Below, piece by piece: positions 1 through 9,052 of a stretch of DNA of 64,000 nucleotides (position 1 is its first letter; the number at the start of each line of letters is the position of its first letter). A program made the translations under genes and the position numbers. This stretch comes from an uncultured Oleiphilus sp. (GTDB taxonomy: Bacteria; Pseudomonadota; Gammaproteobacteria; Pseudomonadales; Oleiphilaceae). A model generated the notes under the pieces. The model was given only the letters and a program-made list of their open reading frames with translations, ran no database searches and was not told the origin of the DNA. The stretch is taken from contig CAJWBE010000013.1 in assembly GCA_913020045.1 (NCBI GenBank), forward strand, positions 26,596 through 90,595, in the 5' to 3' direction.

Positions 1-846
1 GTATCGAAGTGAGCGCCCACTATCGGCATTAAATACCTTACTGTGCGCGCCTGCTCCAATTCCGATGTAATCACCGAACTGCCAATAGTTTATGTTGTGG
101 CGCGCAAAACGGCCATTCTTCGCATACGCAGAGACCTCGTACTGCTCATACCCATGTGCCGCTAACAATGCAATTCCCTGTTCTTGAATTTGCCATAAGC
201 GCTCATCATCCGGCAGAGCGGGAGGGCTTGAATAAAACGCGGTGTTTTGCTCGATTGTCAGTTGATACCATGAGAGATGAGAAGGTTGAAGTTCAAACGC
301 TTGAGAAAGGTCATCTGCCGCCTCACTCACGCTCTGTCCAGGTAAACCAAACATCAAGTCAATATTAAAATTATCGAAACCTGCTAACCGCGCTTGTTGA
401 ACCGCAAGTTTTGCCTGCCCAGCACTATGAATTCGTCCTAGATTACTTAGTTGCCGATCATCGAAACTCTGGACGCCTAACGACAACCTATTGATTCCAG
501 CCTTACGATAGCCATCAAACCGCTCAGCTTCAGTTGTCCCTGGATTTGCCTCCAAGGTAATTTCAATGTCACGACTAAACGCTATTTGAGTTTGAATGCT
601 CGACAACAATTGCTGATAAAAACCGCCAGACATTAAACTTGGCGTGCCCCCGCCAATAAAAATACTATCCAGTGTACGACCTTGCGCATATGGCAGATCA
701 AGAGCAAAGTCTTTGAGCAAAGCATTAAGGTAGGCGTCTTCGGGTATTTCTGTCGAAGAAGATTCGTGGGAGTTAAAGTCGCAATAAGGACATTTCTTAA
801 CGCACCAAGGGACATGAATATAAAGACTAAGCGGCGGAAGTTGCAC
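1..846 (-). CDS. hemW: HemW, radical SAM heme chaperone (3' end off the left edge)
   Basis: Radical SAM protein of the HemW family (formerly called oxygen-independent coproporphyrinogen oxidase-like), now regarded as a heme chaperone. The frame is open for 282 codons and runs out of the window; the family is about 380 residues, so roughly the last quarter is missing. The radical SAM cluster CxxxCxxC is visible at residues 15-22 (PWCVKKCPYC), followed by a GGGTPS motif that helps bind SAM. The start is taken as the GTG at 846, four bases after the rdgB stop; no ATG lies nearby in frame. It is the last visible gene of the metX-metW-DUF4426-rdgB-hemW run, an order known from Pseudomonas. Confidence 0.93.
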   Translation of the reverse strand, partial: MQLPPLSLYIHVPWCVKKCPYCDFNSHESSSTEIPEDAYLNALLKDFALDLPYAQGRTLDSIFIGGGTPSLMSGGFYQQLLSSIQTQIAFSRDIEITLEANPGTTEAERFDGYRKAGINRLSLGVQSFDDRQLSNLGRIHSAGQAKLAVQQARLAGFDNFNIDLMFGLPGQSVSEAADDLSQAFELQPSHLSWYQLTIEQNTAFYSSPPALPDDERLWQIQEQGIALLAAHGYEQYEVSAYAKNGRFARHNINYWQFGDYIGIGAGAHSKVFNADSGRSLRY

Positions 847-850
847 GGCT

Positions 851-1462
851 TTACGCTGGTTTTTGAATGAGGCCCAGCGCTTCAAGCTGCGGCATTAATG
901 ATGCGATTGCTACGCCACGATGACTGATTGCATTTTTCTGAGATTTATCCATTTCAGCAGCACTGCATTGTTCAGATGCCACATAAAATACGGGGTCATA
1001 ACCAAACCCCTTCATTCCGGACGGTGCCGAAAGAATTTCACCTTCCCACTGACCTTGCGCAATCACAGGAACAGGGTCATCCGCATGTCTAACAAAAGCC
1101 AAAACACAGTGAAAGCGAGCTTGTCGTTTGACACCAACCAACTCAGATAACTCAGCTAATAGCTTTTGGACATTATCTTGATCCGTTGCCCCCTCTCCCG
1201 CATAACGAGCAGAGTAAATCCCTGGCGCACCTTTCAATGCATCCACTGCTAAGCCGGAATCATCAGCCAGCGCAGGTAAGCCGGACTGTCGAGAAGCATA
1301 GCGAGCTTTTAATAGTGCATTTTCAATAAACGATAGGCCGGTCTCTTCTGGCGACTCAATACCAAGAGAGCTTTGTGTGACGAGCTCAATGTTACTGCCA
1401 GCAAAGAGCTGTTGAAACTCTGCCAGTTTTCCTTTGTTTCCACTCGCTAATACGACTTTCAT
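851..1462 (-). CDS. rdgB: RdgB, dITP/XTP pyrophosphatase
   Basis: Ham1/RdgB family house-cleaning enzyme that hydrolyses non-canonical purine nucleotides (dITP, XTP) to monophosphates, keeping them out of DNA and RNA. Visible motifs are SGNKGK at residues 7-12 (nucleotide binding), ADDSGL around 66-71 with the catalytic aspartate, and SHRG near the C-terminus. The chosen ATG at 1462 gives 203 residues, near the family norm, and is preceded by GAGTGG. An upstream TTG at 1474 overlapping the stop of the preceding gene would add four residues. It sits 4 bases before hemW and is probably translated from the same message. Confidence 0.95.
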   Translation of the reverse strand: MKVVLASGNKGKLAEFQQLFAGSNIELVTQSSLGIESPEETGLSFIENALLKARYASRQSGLPALADDSGLAVDALKGAPGIYSARYAGEGATDQDNVQKLLAELSELVGVKRQARFHCVLAFVRHADDPVPVIAQGQWEGEILSAPSGMKGFGYDPVFYVASEQCSAAEMDKSQKNAISHRGVAIASLMPQLEALGLIQKPA

Positions 1463-1470
1463 TGATCCAC

Positions 1471-1932
1471 TCAATCGTTAAAAAACGCATGACTAAAGCG
1501 AAGCAATAGAGGGTCACTTACACCAGGGGCAAATATCTGTATATCAAAACGAAGAGGCTTTGCCTCAGCATACTGTGCCTGCGCCAAGTAATAGGTCGCA
1601 GGACCCTCGATAACCTGCTTAAAACTGAGAGCATTTTGCTGTTGAATTTCATTGGTTACAAGGCCTTGAACAACGGCTTTTGTCGCTTTGCGAGTGCCGT
1701 CGGCCATCACCTGTATCAGGCTAATATTAACGAGTCCCATCGCTTTGCTTCTGATCAAGCCGTACTGCTTCGCAATATCGGGTTCCAAAAATGTACTATT
1801 AAGCGCGATATAATGCAGCTCGTATTCAGATCCTTCAGGCCCATCAAACACTTTCTTTTGTTCTGCAAATGCACCAAAGGAAAGTGCTGATAGGATAAAA
1901 ACAGAGAATAAACGCAAGCATTTCTTATACAT
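1471..1932 (-). CDS. DUF4426 exported protein
   Basis: Protein of 153 residues with a clear signal peptide (lysines at 3-4, a hydrophobic stretch, cleavage expected after AFA near residue 23), so it should be periplasmic. Composition and position between metW and rdgB match the DUF4426 family found at this place in Pseudomonas and relatives. The function is unknown. Its start overlaps the end of metW by 8 bases and its stop touches the rdgB start region, so it is part of the same operon. No catalytic motif is recognisable. Confidence 0.85.
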   Translation of the reverse strand: MYKKCLRLFSVFILSALSFGAFAEQKKVFDGPEGSEYELHYIALNSTFLEPDIAKQYGLIRSKAMGLVNISLIQVMADGTRKATKAVVQGLVTNEIQQQNALSFKQVIEGPATYYLAQAQYAEAKPLRFDIQIFAPGVSDPLLLRFSHAFFND

Positions 1933-2539
1933 TTTGGCTCTCTCCGTTATTCACAATTCGATAAATAGCCATTTCCGCAAACAAATTAGGCCAGCGTAAC
2001 GCCATTTGACTTGTTTCATACGCAAAGTTAACGACCGTTCGATTAACTATACGAATGTTCTTTTGCTCGCATAATGCTTCAAAGTCTTTAAACGTGCAGA
2101 GGTGGATGTTCGGCGTGTTATACCAGTAGTAAGGTAAGGTTTTAGACACCGGCATGCGGCCTTTAAATAACAAGTACTGACGACAACTCCAGTGTCCAAA
2201 ATTTGGAAACGTGACTATACCCTGACGCCCGAGGCGCAACATATCATCCAAGAGCTGATCCGGGCGGCGAACGGCTTGCAAAGCTTGAGTCATGATGACC
2301 GTATCAAACTGCTTATCTGCAAATCGCGTTAAGTCCTGTTCATCTAGGTCGTGTTCAATAACGTTGACGCCTTTGCGCACGCACTCGTTGATCTCTTCTT
2401 CGCCAATCTCTAAGCCATAACCCTGAACTGATTTTTTCTTCTGCAAATACGCGAGCAATGTGCCATCGCCACAGCCTAAGTCGAGCACATTGGTGTCGCG
2501 CTCTATCCATGGCTCGATCAATCCTAGGTCAGCTCTCAC
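1925..2539 (-). CDS. metW: MetW, methyltransferase-like methionine biosynthesis protein
   Basis: Class I SAM-dependent methyltransferase fold, with the glycine-rich motif [12 protein letters not shown] at about residues 18-29 and the [11 protein letters not shown] stretch typical of MetW. MetW works with MetX in homoserine acylation for methionine synthesis in Pseudomonas-type bacteria; its exact chemistry is not settled. The GTG start at 2539 lies inside the metX 3' end (11-base overlap), which implies translational coupling. Length 204 residues is normal for the family. Confidence 0.93.
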   Translation of the reverse strand: MRADLGLIEPWIERDTNVLDLGCGDGTLLAYLQKKKSVQGYGLEIGEEEINECVRKGVNVIEHDLDEQDLTRFADKQFDTVIMTQALQAVRRPDQLLDDMLRLGRQGIVTFPNFGHWSCRQYLLFKGRMPVSKTLPYYWYNTPNIHLCTFKDFEALCEQKNIRIVNRTVVNFAYETSQMALRWPNLFAEMAIYRIVNNGESQNV

Positions 2540-3686
2540 TCTTTTCTACCTCATTCGCAATGCGGTCCATGTACGAAGAAAAAATTGCCATGTACCGAGG
2601 CGTCGGAATCAAAAATGCGTCATGCCCATGCGGGGCATCAATCTCGGCATAAGCGACGTTTTTCTTTGCTTTCACCATGGCCTCAACTAGCAATTCCGAC
2701 CTTTCAGGCGAGAAACGCCAGTCAGTACTAAATGACACAACTAAAAAAGAACACTTAGCATGTGCGAGTGCGTCTTCGAGAGAGCCTCCAAAATCAGCCG
2801 CTGGATCAAAGTAATCTAGCGCTCGCGTCATTAAGAGGTAAGTATTCGCGTCGAACGTTTGAGAAAAACGCTTGCCCTGGTAATTGAGATAACTTTCAAC
2901 TTCAAACTCAACGCCATAGCCAAAGTTGAATGCTTGGCTTTTCGTGTCACGGCCAAACTTTTCACCCATTGATTCGTCTGACAAATAAGTAATATGACCA
3001 ATCATGCGCGCCAACATCAACCCTTTGGTTGGGACAGTTTGATGTCGATAATAATGGCCTTCGTAAAACTCAGGGTCTGACGTAATCGCTTTACGGGCAA
3101 TTTCATTAAATGCGATATTCTGAGCGGTTAACTTAGGCGTCGAAGCAATCATGACAGCATGACCAACTCGGTCAGGATAATCCAGTGACCAGCGCAGTGC
3201 CTGCATTCCACCAAGGCTCCCGCCGACTACCGCTGCCCACTTTTTAATATTTAGCGCATCCGCTAAACGAGACTGGCTTTCAACCCAGTCTTGTACAGTA
3301 ACAATGGGAAAATCCGGGCCATACAATTCACCCGTATCAGGATTTAAGTGATTCGGCCCTGTGCTGCCATTACACCCTCCCAAATTATTGAGGCTAACAA
3401 CAAAAAAACGATTGGTGTCTATCGGTTTACCTGGACCAATACAACTATCCCACCAGCCGGGCTTTTTATCATCCGGTTGATGGAAACCGGCAGCATGGTG
3501 GTCCCCACTAAGCGCATGGCATATCAGAACTGCATTCGATTGCGTGGCATTTAAGTCTCCATATGTCTCGTAAACCAGTTCATACTTTTCGAGAACTTTC
3601 CCGCACACGAGCGCCAAAGCTTTATCAAACTTTAATGATTGGGGTTCAACTAAACCCACAGAGTCGTTAGGAAACGAGGAGGACAT
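2529..3686 (-). CDS. metX: MetX, homoserine O-acyltransferase (probably succinyl)
   Basis: Alpha/beta-hydrolase acyltransferase that activates homoserine in methionine synthesis. The nucleophile elbow GGSLGGMQ places Ser157, with Asp322 ([11 protein letters not shown]) and His355 (PHGHDAF) completing the triad. The start is set at the ATG at 3686 because the following residues ([13 protein letters not shown]) match the usual MetX N-terminus; the frame extends 22 residues further upstream without family support. In gammaproteobacteria such as Pseudomonas this family uses succinyl-CoA, so succinyltransferase activity is likely, but donor choice cannot be proven here. The 131 bases upstream, to the GTPase gene, hold no recognised riboswitch. 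Confidence 0.94.
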   Translation of the reverse strand: MSSSFPNDSVGLVEPQSLKFDKALALVCGKVLEKYELVYETYGDLNATQSNAVLICHALSGDHHAAGFHQPDDKKPGWWDSCIGPGKPIDTNRFFVVSLNNLGGCNGSTGPNHLNPDTGELYGPDFPIVTVQDWVESQSRLADALNIKKWAAVVGGSLGGMQALRWSLDYPDRVGHAVMIASTPKLTAQNIAFNEIARKAITSDPEFYEGHYYRHQTVPTKGLMLARMIGHITYLSDESMGEKFGRDTKSQAFNFGYGVEFEVESYLNYQGKRFSQTFDANTYLLMTRALDYFDPAADFGGSLEDALAHAKCSFLVVSFSTDWRFSPERSELLVEAMVKAKKNVAYAEIDAPHGHDAFLIPTPRYMAIFSSYMDRIANEVEKSES

Positions 3687-3817
3687 TTGTTGCTTTCGTA
3701 TTGGGGATTGGAAATGAGGGTCGAGTGTAAACGCAGCCATGGCGATTAGCAATATTAAGCACTGCTCAGCAGCTAACGCTTAGCAGGCCTAAAGTTGACG
3801 GCTACGAAAGTTTGCCG

Positions 3818-5758
3818 TTAGATCGCTGCTCTCTCAGTGCTAATCGGCGCTTCGCACAAACGTTGCTCTATCTGCCGAGCTTCATCAATTGTTCGCTCAA
3901 CTCTAGCGATCATTTCTTTCAATACATCTTGTTGCTCTCGCGCACTGCGGGAGTGGCTAGCTAACGCCTTGAACTCAGCAACCTGACTTTCGAGTAGTTT
4001 CTTCTGCTCCAAACTAAACTGCAATAAAGGAAGCAAAGCTTCATCAGGCCAGCGCCGCGCCTCGTCCAACACTTGTAAATGAATCAGTCTAGCCTCTTGG
4101 ACAAAGGAGTTAAAAAAGCGCTTAACCAGCACCGTTTGCTCCGTAACAACGACTTTAGGATTGCGTCGGAACTGCTTTGCCTTCAGCTTTAATTCTCTTA
4201 AAGACTGGCGTGGGCGTTTCACACTGAATGGCTTTGGATGGAGATGCGCCATCGCTGGGTCTCGCTGAAACCGCTGGTAAATCGAGTCCACCATCTTGTC
4301 TGCTAGTTGGGCTTCAATACAAACGGCATCGACCAACTTATCGAATGAAACAAAAAACTGCTCCATAGCCCGTTTCATGCCCATCGTACTCCAGCTCTCC
4401 TGTAAATTGATTCGCGTCTGGCTAACAAGGGCGTTAAAGTTTTCCTCACTTGCAAGCTGCTGAAGAATTTCACCTTGAGAGTGCATCAAACGTCGGCTAG
4501 ATTTTAGCGTCAGCAGTTTACGATAGTGCTCGTCATGCTGCTCATGCGTCACATCAGCAAACGACCTTAAATCATCATGACTGACCTCAGAGTCTAGCTG
4601 TTCTTGATACTGCGCTTTAAGAACGTTTAGGCGCCCAGACAAAATGGACTGGCTGCTATGCAGCATCTCACCAATATCTTTGACTAGCGCTTCATGAAGC
4701 AAGGCCTCTTTCTGCGCCAAGATACGTTTGGATATAAGTTTTTCTAACTTTGCGATAGCGCTTTTTTGCAACAGAATATCGTCACCGCGAATGCGAGCAA
4801 TCAAACCCTGCTTCGCCGATAACGGAATAACATCATTAGACTCCATTCCCAGCTTTAGTGCCGTGTCCTCGCGCACGCGTTCTATTGACTGAGCAGTATG
4901 TTTTTCGCCTTGCAAGTCATCCCACAGAACGTCAATTTTATTGAGTACAGCAAACCGACCCGCCCGGTGATCAGAATGGTCCACATTGATGTAATCATTC
5001 CAAATCGCCATATCACTGGCAGTAACGCCAGAATCTGCACTCAATAGAAAGATCACAGCCTGCGCTTTGGGAATCATATTAATCGTCAATTCAGGCTCAG
5101 AACCCAGTGCATTTAGGCCTGGGGTGTCCAGAATATTCAGACCCTTCTTTAGCAGTGGGTTATCAAGGCTGACCAAAGCATGACGCCAAAGGGGAATAAT
5201 AACTTTACCTTTATCAGTGATATCGGCTTCAAGCATCGATTCGTCGAAGCCAAGTGAACGCGCCTCAGAAACAGTCGTCGACCTTGTTGATGCGACCTGG
5301 AAAAGGCTTTCACTTAAGCGTTGCGGGCTAGAGGTATCAAGTTCAAACTCCTCCCAAACGGCATCATCTTGCTTAAGGTCATTAATAGACCGGTTAAGCA
5401 GCCGAGTTTCGATCGGCAGCAATTTCAAATAACAGCGGTTTTGGTCTCGATCATAAAAGAGCTCTGTCGGGCACATGGTAGTTCGACCCGCCTGCGACGG
5501 AAGCATACGCTGACCATATTCTGAGAATATCAGAGCGTTAATCAGCTCAGTTTTCCCACGCGAATATTCACCCACAAAAGCAATCGTCAGATGGTCATCT
5601 TTCAGAACATCCATGCCTCGCTTCAAACGGTGAATAACATCATCTGACGCAAGGTTGTTTGTCCCTAGCCAAGACTTGTAGTTCCCTATTTCGTCACGTA
5701 GTCGATTTTTCCATTCGTTGTAAACATCAACTTGATACGATAAGCCGCTATTTGCCAT
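3818..5758 (-). CDS. Dynamin-family GTPase
   Basis: Large GTPase of 646 residues with dynamin-type signatures: G1 GEYSRGKT at 63-70, G3 DTPG at 211-214 and G4 NKID at 273-276. The second half (about 330-646) is helical and charged, with probable coiled coils; no transmembrane segment is evident. Bacterial dynamin-like proteins act in membrane remodelling or stress, and E. coli CrfC is a distant relative linked to nucleoid positioning. The role here is unknown. It lies between yggT and metX on the same strand, separated from both by over 130 bases, so it may be its own transcription unit. Confidence 0.85.
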   Translation of the reverse strand: MANSGLSYQVDVYNEWKNRLRDEIGNYKSWLGTNNLASDDVIHRLKRGMDVLKDDHLTIAFVGEYSRGKTELINALIFSEYGQRMLPSQAGRTTMCPTELFYDRDQNRCYLKLLPIETRLLNRSINDLKQDDAVWEEFELDTSSPQRLSESLFQVASTRSTTVSEARSLGFDESMLEADITDKGKVIIPLWRHALVSLDNPLLKKGLNILDTPGLNALGSEPELTINMIPKAQAVIFLLSADSGVTASDMAIWNDYINVDHSDHRAGRFAVLNKIDVLWDDLQGEKHTAQSIERVREDTALKLGMESNDVIPLSAKQGLIARIRGDDILLQKSAIAKLEKLISKRILAQKEALLHEALVKDIGEMLHSSQSILSGRLNVLKAQYQEQLDSEVSHDDLRSFADVTHEQHDEHYRKLLTLKSSRRLMHSQGEILQQLASEENFNALVSQTRINLQESWSTMGMKRAMEQFFVSFDKLVDAVCIEAQLADKMVDSIYQRFQRDPAMAHLHPKPFSVKRPRQSLRELKLKAKQFRRNPKVVVTEQTVLVKRFFNSFVQEARLIHLQVLDEARRWPDEALLPLLQFSLEQKKLLESQVAEFKALASHSRSAREQQDVLKEMIARVERTIDEARQIEQRLCEAPISTERAAI

Positions 5759-5855
5759 ACTTTTAAACCGTCACAGATAAACGCATGCCTCACAGTTACG
5801 ACAGGTGAGGCTACCTAAATCTGATTATAGGCAGCAAAAACAGCTAAGAATGTGA

Positions 5856-5884
5856 ACTAAAATAAAGCGCCCAGAACAGGCGCT
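5856..5884 (-). terminator. Probable terminator of yggT
   Basis: A 6-bp stem AGCGCC/GGCGCT (5866-5871 with 5879-5884) is followed on the minus strand by TTTATTTT, at about 140 bases behind the yggT stop. The 260-base gap between yggT and the GTPase gene also holds a second inverted repeat, GCCTCAC/GTGAGGC (5787-5793 and 5805-5811), without a T run. That one lies just upstream of the GTPase start and could be regulatory. No other gene is seen in this gap. Confidence 0.6.
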
Positions 5885-6019
5885 GATCGGAAGCACTTTG
5901 TAACGATAGGAAATCTTATTTTCTCTTTAAAAACATGAGATTAAACGTAAATCCAGCAGAACTTTGTGCGATGTTTATTTATGTAATATGTTGTTATTCC
6001 TGTACTTTTTAGGCCGCTA

Positions 6020-6592
6020 TCACATCAAAGAAAAGCCAATTCCGAAAGGTTGAGATAGATGTGCAACAACAACCGATAACACCTGCAACACCATAAACAC
6101 AATAATCGGAGAAATATCTAAACCTCCCATCGGAGGCAAAATACGTCTAAATGGTTTCATCAACGGCTCAGTGATTTGATTCACCAACGCAAGTGCGGGG
6201 TGAGCACTCCCTGGCGCAATCCAACTCGCAATAATCATTATTAGCAGTGACCAAAAATAAATCTTTAACATCATCCCAAGAATGCTAATACCCGCAATAG
6301 CAAACAAGCTAAGAACATTCGCCATGACGAAACCAGCGAGCAAAGCCTTAAGAAATATGGCCGCCACCTGAAACAAAAATGCGAGAACAAGGGCTGCAAT
6401 ATCTAAACCGCCATACCCTGGGATCACTTTTCTTAGCGGCATCAATAAGGGGTTCGTTGCTTTAGCAATAAATTGAGAAATTGGGTTATAAAAATCGGCG
6501 CGCGAATACTGAAGAATAAAACGAAGCAAGATAATCATTAGATACAGCGAAGCTACGGTATCAATTATCAAGGTAAAAATGTCTTGGATCAT
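6020..6592 (-). CDS. yggT: YggT family membrane protein
   Basis: Small integral membrane protein of 190 residues made of two repeated YggT/CCB3 units. Each has a pair of hydrophobic helices and a conserved PL(M/L)xPxRxxxPxxGGLD motif, seen near residues 50-66 and 143-160. Homologues affect osmotic tolerance and membrane protein assembly. In Pseudomonas yggT lies between proC and metX; here the metX side is kept (with a GTPase gene inserted), but proC and yggS are absent and a response regulator gene lies upstream instead. Confidence 0.92.
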   Translation of the reverse strand: MIQDIFTLIIDTVASLYLMIILLRFILQYSRADFYNPISQFIAKATNPLLMPLRKVIPGYGGLDIAALVLAFLFQVAAIFLKALLAGFVMANVLSLFAIAGISILGMMLKIYFWSLLIMIIASWIAPGSAHPALALVNQITEPLMKPFRRILPPMGGLDISPIIVFMVLQVLSVVVAHLSQPFGIGFSLM

Positions 6593-6689
6593 GGCAACAG
6601 CCTAATAACGTAAGTTGAATAGTTAAGTGTTAGGGGGTTAACCTTGAAAATTACAGACCTACGACTTCGAAATCAATCAATAGCCACCA

Positions 6690-7049
6690 CTAAGTTTGTG
6701 ATTCATAAAAAGCGAGTACTTTTTGCTCTGTTATCGGTTTACTAATAAACACTAACCCTTGCTTTAGCGCCTGCGCCTTAACACGTTCTTGAAGGTTACC
6801 CGTTAACAACGCAATCCGAGCGTTTGGACATTCTGTCATTAGGTCAGGAGCAATCATCAATCCATCTCGGCCCGGCATATTCATATCAAGTGAAATAAAA
6901 TCGTAATCATTTTCTCGTGCCATTCTAAGCGCTGTGTCGCCATCGCTGGCTTCAGCAATGTTCCACTCGGGAAACTTACTTTCAATGATTGCTTTAATCA
7001 TTAAACGAGAAACATGACTATCGTCGACCACCAAAACAGTTTTAGTCAT
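6690..7049 (-). CDS. Single-domain response regulator (CheY-like)
   Basis: Stand-alone receiver domain of 119 residues. The acidic pocket DD at 9-10, phospho-acceptor Asp55 (LDMNMPG), Thr83 and Lys104 (SKP) are all present, so it should be phosphorylated normally. There is no output domain. The ATG at 7049 gives the standard MTKTVLVVDD start; nine further codons upstream lack family support. No histidine kinase or chemotaxis gene lies nearby, so its partner is unknown. It is divergent from the Rieske gene. Confidence 0.9.
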   Translation of the reverse strand: MTKTVLVVDDSHVSRLMIKAIIESKFPEWNIAEASDGDTALRMARENDYDFISLDMNMPGRDGLMIAPDLMTECPNARIALLTGNLQERVKAQALKQGLVFISKPITEQKVLAFYESQT

Positions 7050-7126
7050 AATTTTGCCATCTAGATTTTGTAACAATCTCCAGTATAGCTTATGGTTACC
7101 CTCTGAATATTGATTACCGGAAAGCC

Positions 7127-7456
7127 ATGTTCATAAAAGTATGTGCGTTGGACGAAATAGCAAACGATGAGTGCCGGTCGTTGTCCTTTAAAGGGGCTGA
7201 CTACTTTGTAGTACGCAAAGAGCAGGGCATATTTGGATTTGAGAACCGGTGCCCGCACTTGGGAACGAGCCTAGAGTTCGTTCCCAATCAGTTTTTAAAT
7301 ATCGACAAAAGCTTGGTCCAGTGTTCAATGCATGGCGCACTATTCTCTATCGACGACGGGCTTTGTATTAGCGGCCCTTGTGAAGGACAGCAATTAACCC
7401 TAAAGCCAGTTAAAATTGAGGCCGGCCATGTTTGGCTTGAACATCAAAACGACTAA
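7127..7456 (+). CDS. Rieske [2Fe-2S] ferredoxin-like protein
   Basis: Protein of 109 residues that is almost entirely a Rieske domain. Cluster ligands are CPHLG (Cys42, His44) and CSMHG (Cys66, His69), all intact. Such small soluble Rieske proteins pass electrons to oxygenases or reductases; no partner enzyme is encoded nearby. It lies upstream of dksA, a position held by sfsA in E. coli. The 178 bases that follow hold the dksA leader with a GGCGG/CCGCC inverted repeat near 7530-7550 and no further gene. Confidence 0.9.
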   Translation: MFIKVCALDEIANDECRSLSFKGADYFVVRKEQGIFGFENRCPHLGTSLEFVPNQFLNIDKSLVQCSMHGALFSIDDGLCISGPCEGQQLTLKPVKIEAGHVWLEHQND

Positions 7457-7634
7457 GCCTTCTCGTTCTGCTGTTCAATCGCATATTTTTGTGGCTTATT
7501 AAAAAATATTCTGCTAATTTCCGCTGCCTATGGCGGGCCTGAGTGCCGCCCACTCTCCCCGTCTCGTAGTGTAAACTCGTGCTGTCCCGGCTTGGCAGTA
7601 ACAATAAATTTAGTAAAAAAGTGAGACTTTTCAT

Positions 7635-8063
7635 ATGCCGGAAACACAAAAACCTGTTTCTTCGTTTACGCCGTACGAACTAAAAGACGGCGAAGAGTAC
7701 ATGAATGATGCTCAGCTAAAGCATTTCAAACAGATTCTGCTTAATTGGAAGCAAGAATTGATGGAAGAAGTAGATCGCACCGTTCATCACATGAAAGAAG
7801 ATGCGTCCAACTTTGCTGATCCTAGCGATCGCGCAACGCAAGAAGAAGAGTTTAGCCTTGAACTCAGAACCCGAGATCGCGAACGGAAACTCATCAAAAA
7901 GATTGGCAAAACCGTTGATCGAATTGAAGATGATGATTACGGCTTTTGTGACTCTTGTGGTGTTGAAATCGGCATTCGTCGTCTTGAAGCGCGACCAACC
8001 GCAACGCTTTGCATCGACTGTAAAACTCTTGCTGAAATCAAAGAGCGTCAAACAGGTATCTAA
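7635..8063 (+). CDS. dksA: DksA, RNA polymerase-binding transcription factor
   Basis: Binds in the RNA polymerase secondary channel and, with ppGpp, redirects transcription in the stringent response. The coiled-coil tip aspartates are present at Asp62 and Asp65 (ADPSDRA), and the zinc finger is a full four-cysteine type (Cys105, Cys108, Cys126, Cys129). The run EEEFSLELRTRDRERKLIKK is essentially that of the E. coli protein. Length 142 residues, slightly shorter than E. coli DksA at the divergent N-terminus. gluQ begins at the base after its stop, so the two are co-expressed as in many gammaproteobacteria. Confidence 0.98.
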   Translation: MPETQKPVSSFTPYELKDGEEYMNDAQLKHFKQILLNWKQELMEEVDRTVHHMKEDASNFADPSDRATQEEEFSLELRTRDRERKLIKKIGKTVDRIEDDDYGFCDSCGVEIGIRRLEARPTATLCIDCKTLAEIKERQTGI

Positions 8064-8972
8064 GTGCTTGTTCCTAGAGCTGACTCTGTTTGTTCTGCGA
8101 GCAGCTCAACGAAAAGTGGGTATAGAGGGCGCTTTGCACCCTCTCCAACAGGCCCCCTGCACTACGGCTCACTACTAGCGGCCGTCGTTAGTTATCTTGA
8201 TGCAAAATCAGTCAATGGACAGTGGCTGATCCGTATCGAAGATATCGATGGCCCTCGCACGCAGAATGGCGCAATCACAAGCATTCTTGAGTGCCTAGAA
8301 TCGCACGGTCTCGTCAGCGACCAACCAATCGTTTATCAATCACAACGGCACGATCAATACACGTCCCTTCTTCAGCGGCTTGAAACGGCTGGCTTTACTT
8401 ACCGTTGCCCCTGTAGTCGAAAACAATTACTTGTATCTGGCCAGCATACCGCACAGTGCCGAAACGAGGACCTAGATGGATTGGAAACTGCAATAAAGTT
8501 TCGCTCTCCAAATCGGAAAATTTCATGGCTCGATGGAATCGCTGGCGACGTAACACTCGCGATTGAAGATGACTTTGTCCTAAAGCGTAAAGACGGTATC
8601 TACGCATATCAACTCGCCGTCGTTGCAGACGATATCGCACAGAAAATCACACATGTTGTGAGAGGCTCAGACCTCATTGACAGCACGCCTATACAGCTCG
8701 CAATATATAACGCACTTGATATTCGGCCGCCGTTTTTTTCCCACTTTCCCGTAATGACTAGCTTACAGGGTCAAAAACTAAGTAAACAAAACCATGCACC
8801 CGCCGTCGATAACGAATGTGCGTTTGCCAATTTAACTAAAATTATTGCGCTGCTCGGCGTCAAAGGCTCTGCAAACGTAAGCAGCTGCGATGAAATTCTT
8901 AGGTATGCCGCAACCCAATGGCCGTCTGTACAATTAAATGCGATTAGTCACTTTGATGAACTTAAGCATTAA
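8064..8972 (+). CDS. gluQ: GluQRS, glutamyl-Q tRNA(Asp) synthetase
   Basis: Paralogue of the catalytic half of glutamyl-tRNA synthetase that attaches glutamate to the queuosine base of tRNA(Asp). Visible are the class I motif RFAPSPTGPLHYGSL (residues 23-37, HIGH-like HYG at 33-35), zinc-type cysteines in CPCSRKQL with a later CR, and a KLSKQN motif in the KMSKS position. The anticodon-binding half is absent, as is normal for GluQ. The GTG start at 8064 directly follows the dksA stop. In Pseudomonas the next genes are cbrA-cbrB; here cbrA is missing. Confidence 0.95.
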   Translation: MLVPRADSVCSASSSTKSGYRGRFAPSPTGPLHYGSLLAAVVSYLDAKSVNGQWLIRIEDIDGPRTQNGAITSILECLESHGLVSDQPIVYQSQRHDQYTSLLQRLETAGFTYRCPCSRKQLLVSGQHTAQCRNEDLDGLETAIKFRSPNRKISWLDGIAGDVTLAIEDDFVLKRKDGIYAYQLAVVADDIAQKITHVVRGSDLIDSTPIQLAIYNALDIRPPFFSHFPVMTSLQGQKLSKQNHAPAVDNECAFANLTKIIALLGVKGSANVSSCDEILRYAATQWPSVQLNAISHFDELKH

Positions 8973-9052
8973 TCTCGTGCGCTAAGCTATAGAAATATGA
9001 CGCGAGTCTCCGTTATCATCACTCAAACTGTCACAGGCCGATATTAAGTACC

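Noticed and set aside
3687..3817. SAM riboswitch or MetJ operator ahead of metX
   Set aside because: No recognisable SAM riboswitch core or repeated AGACGTCT boxes were seen.
7716..8178. Open frames of 111 (minus) and 125 (plus) codons overlapping dksA and gluQ
   Set aside because: dksA and gluQ are unmistakable in the main frame; these are shadows without family features.
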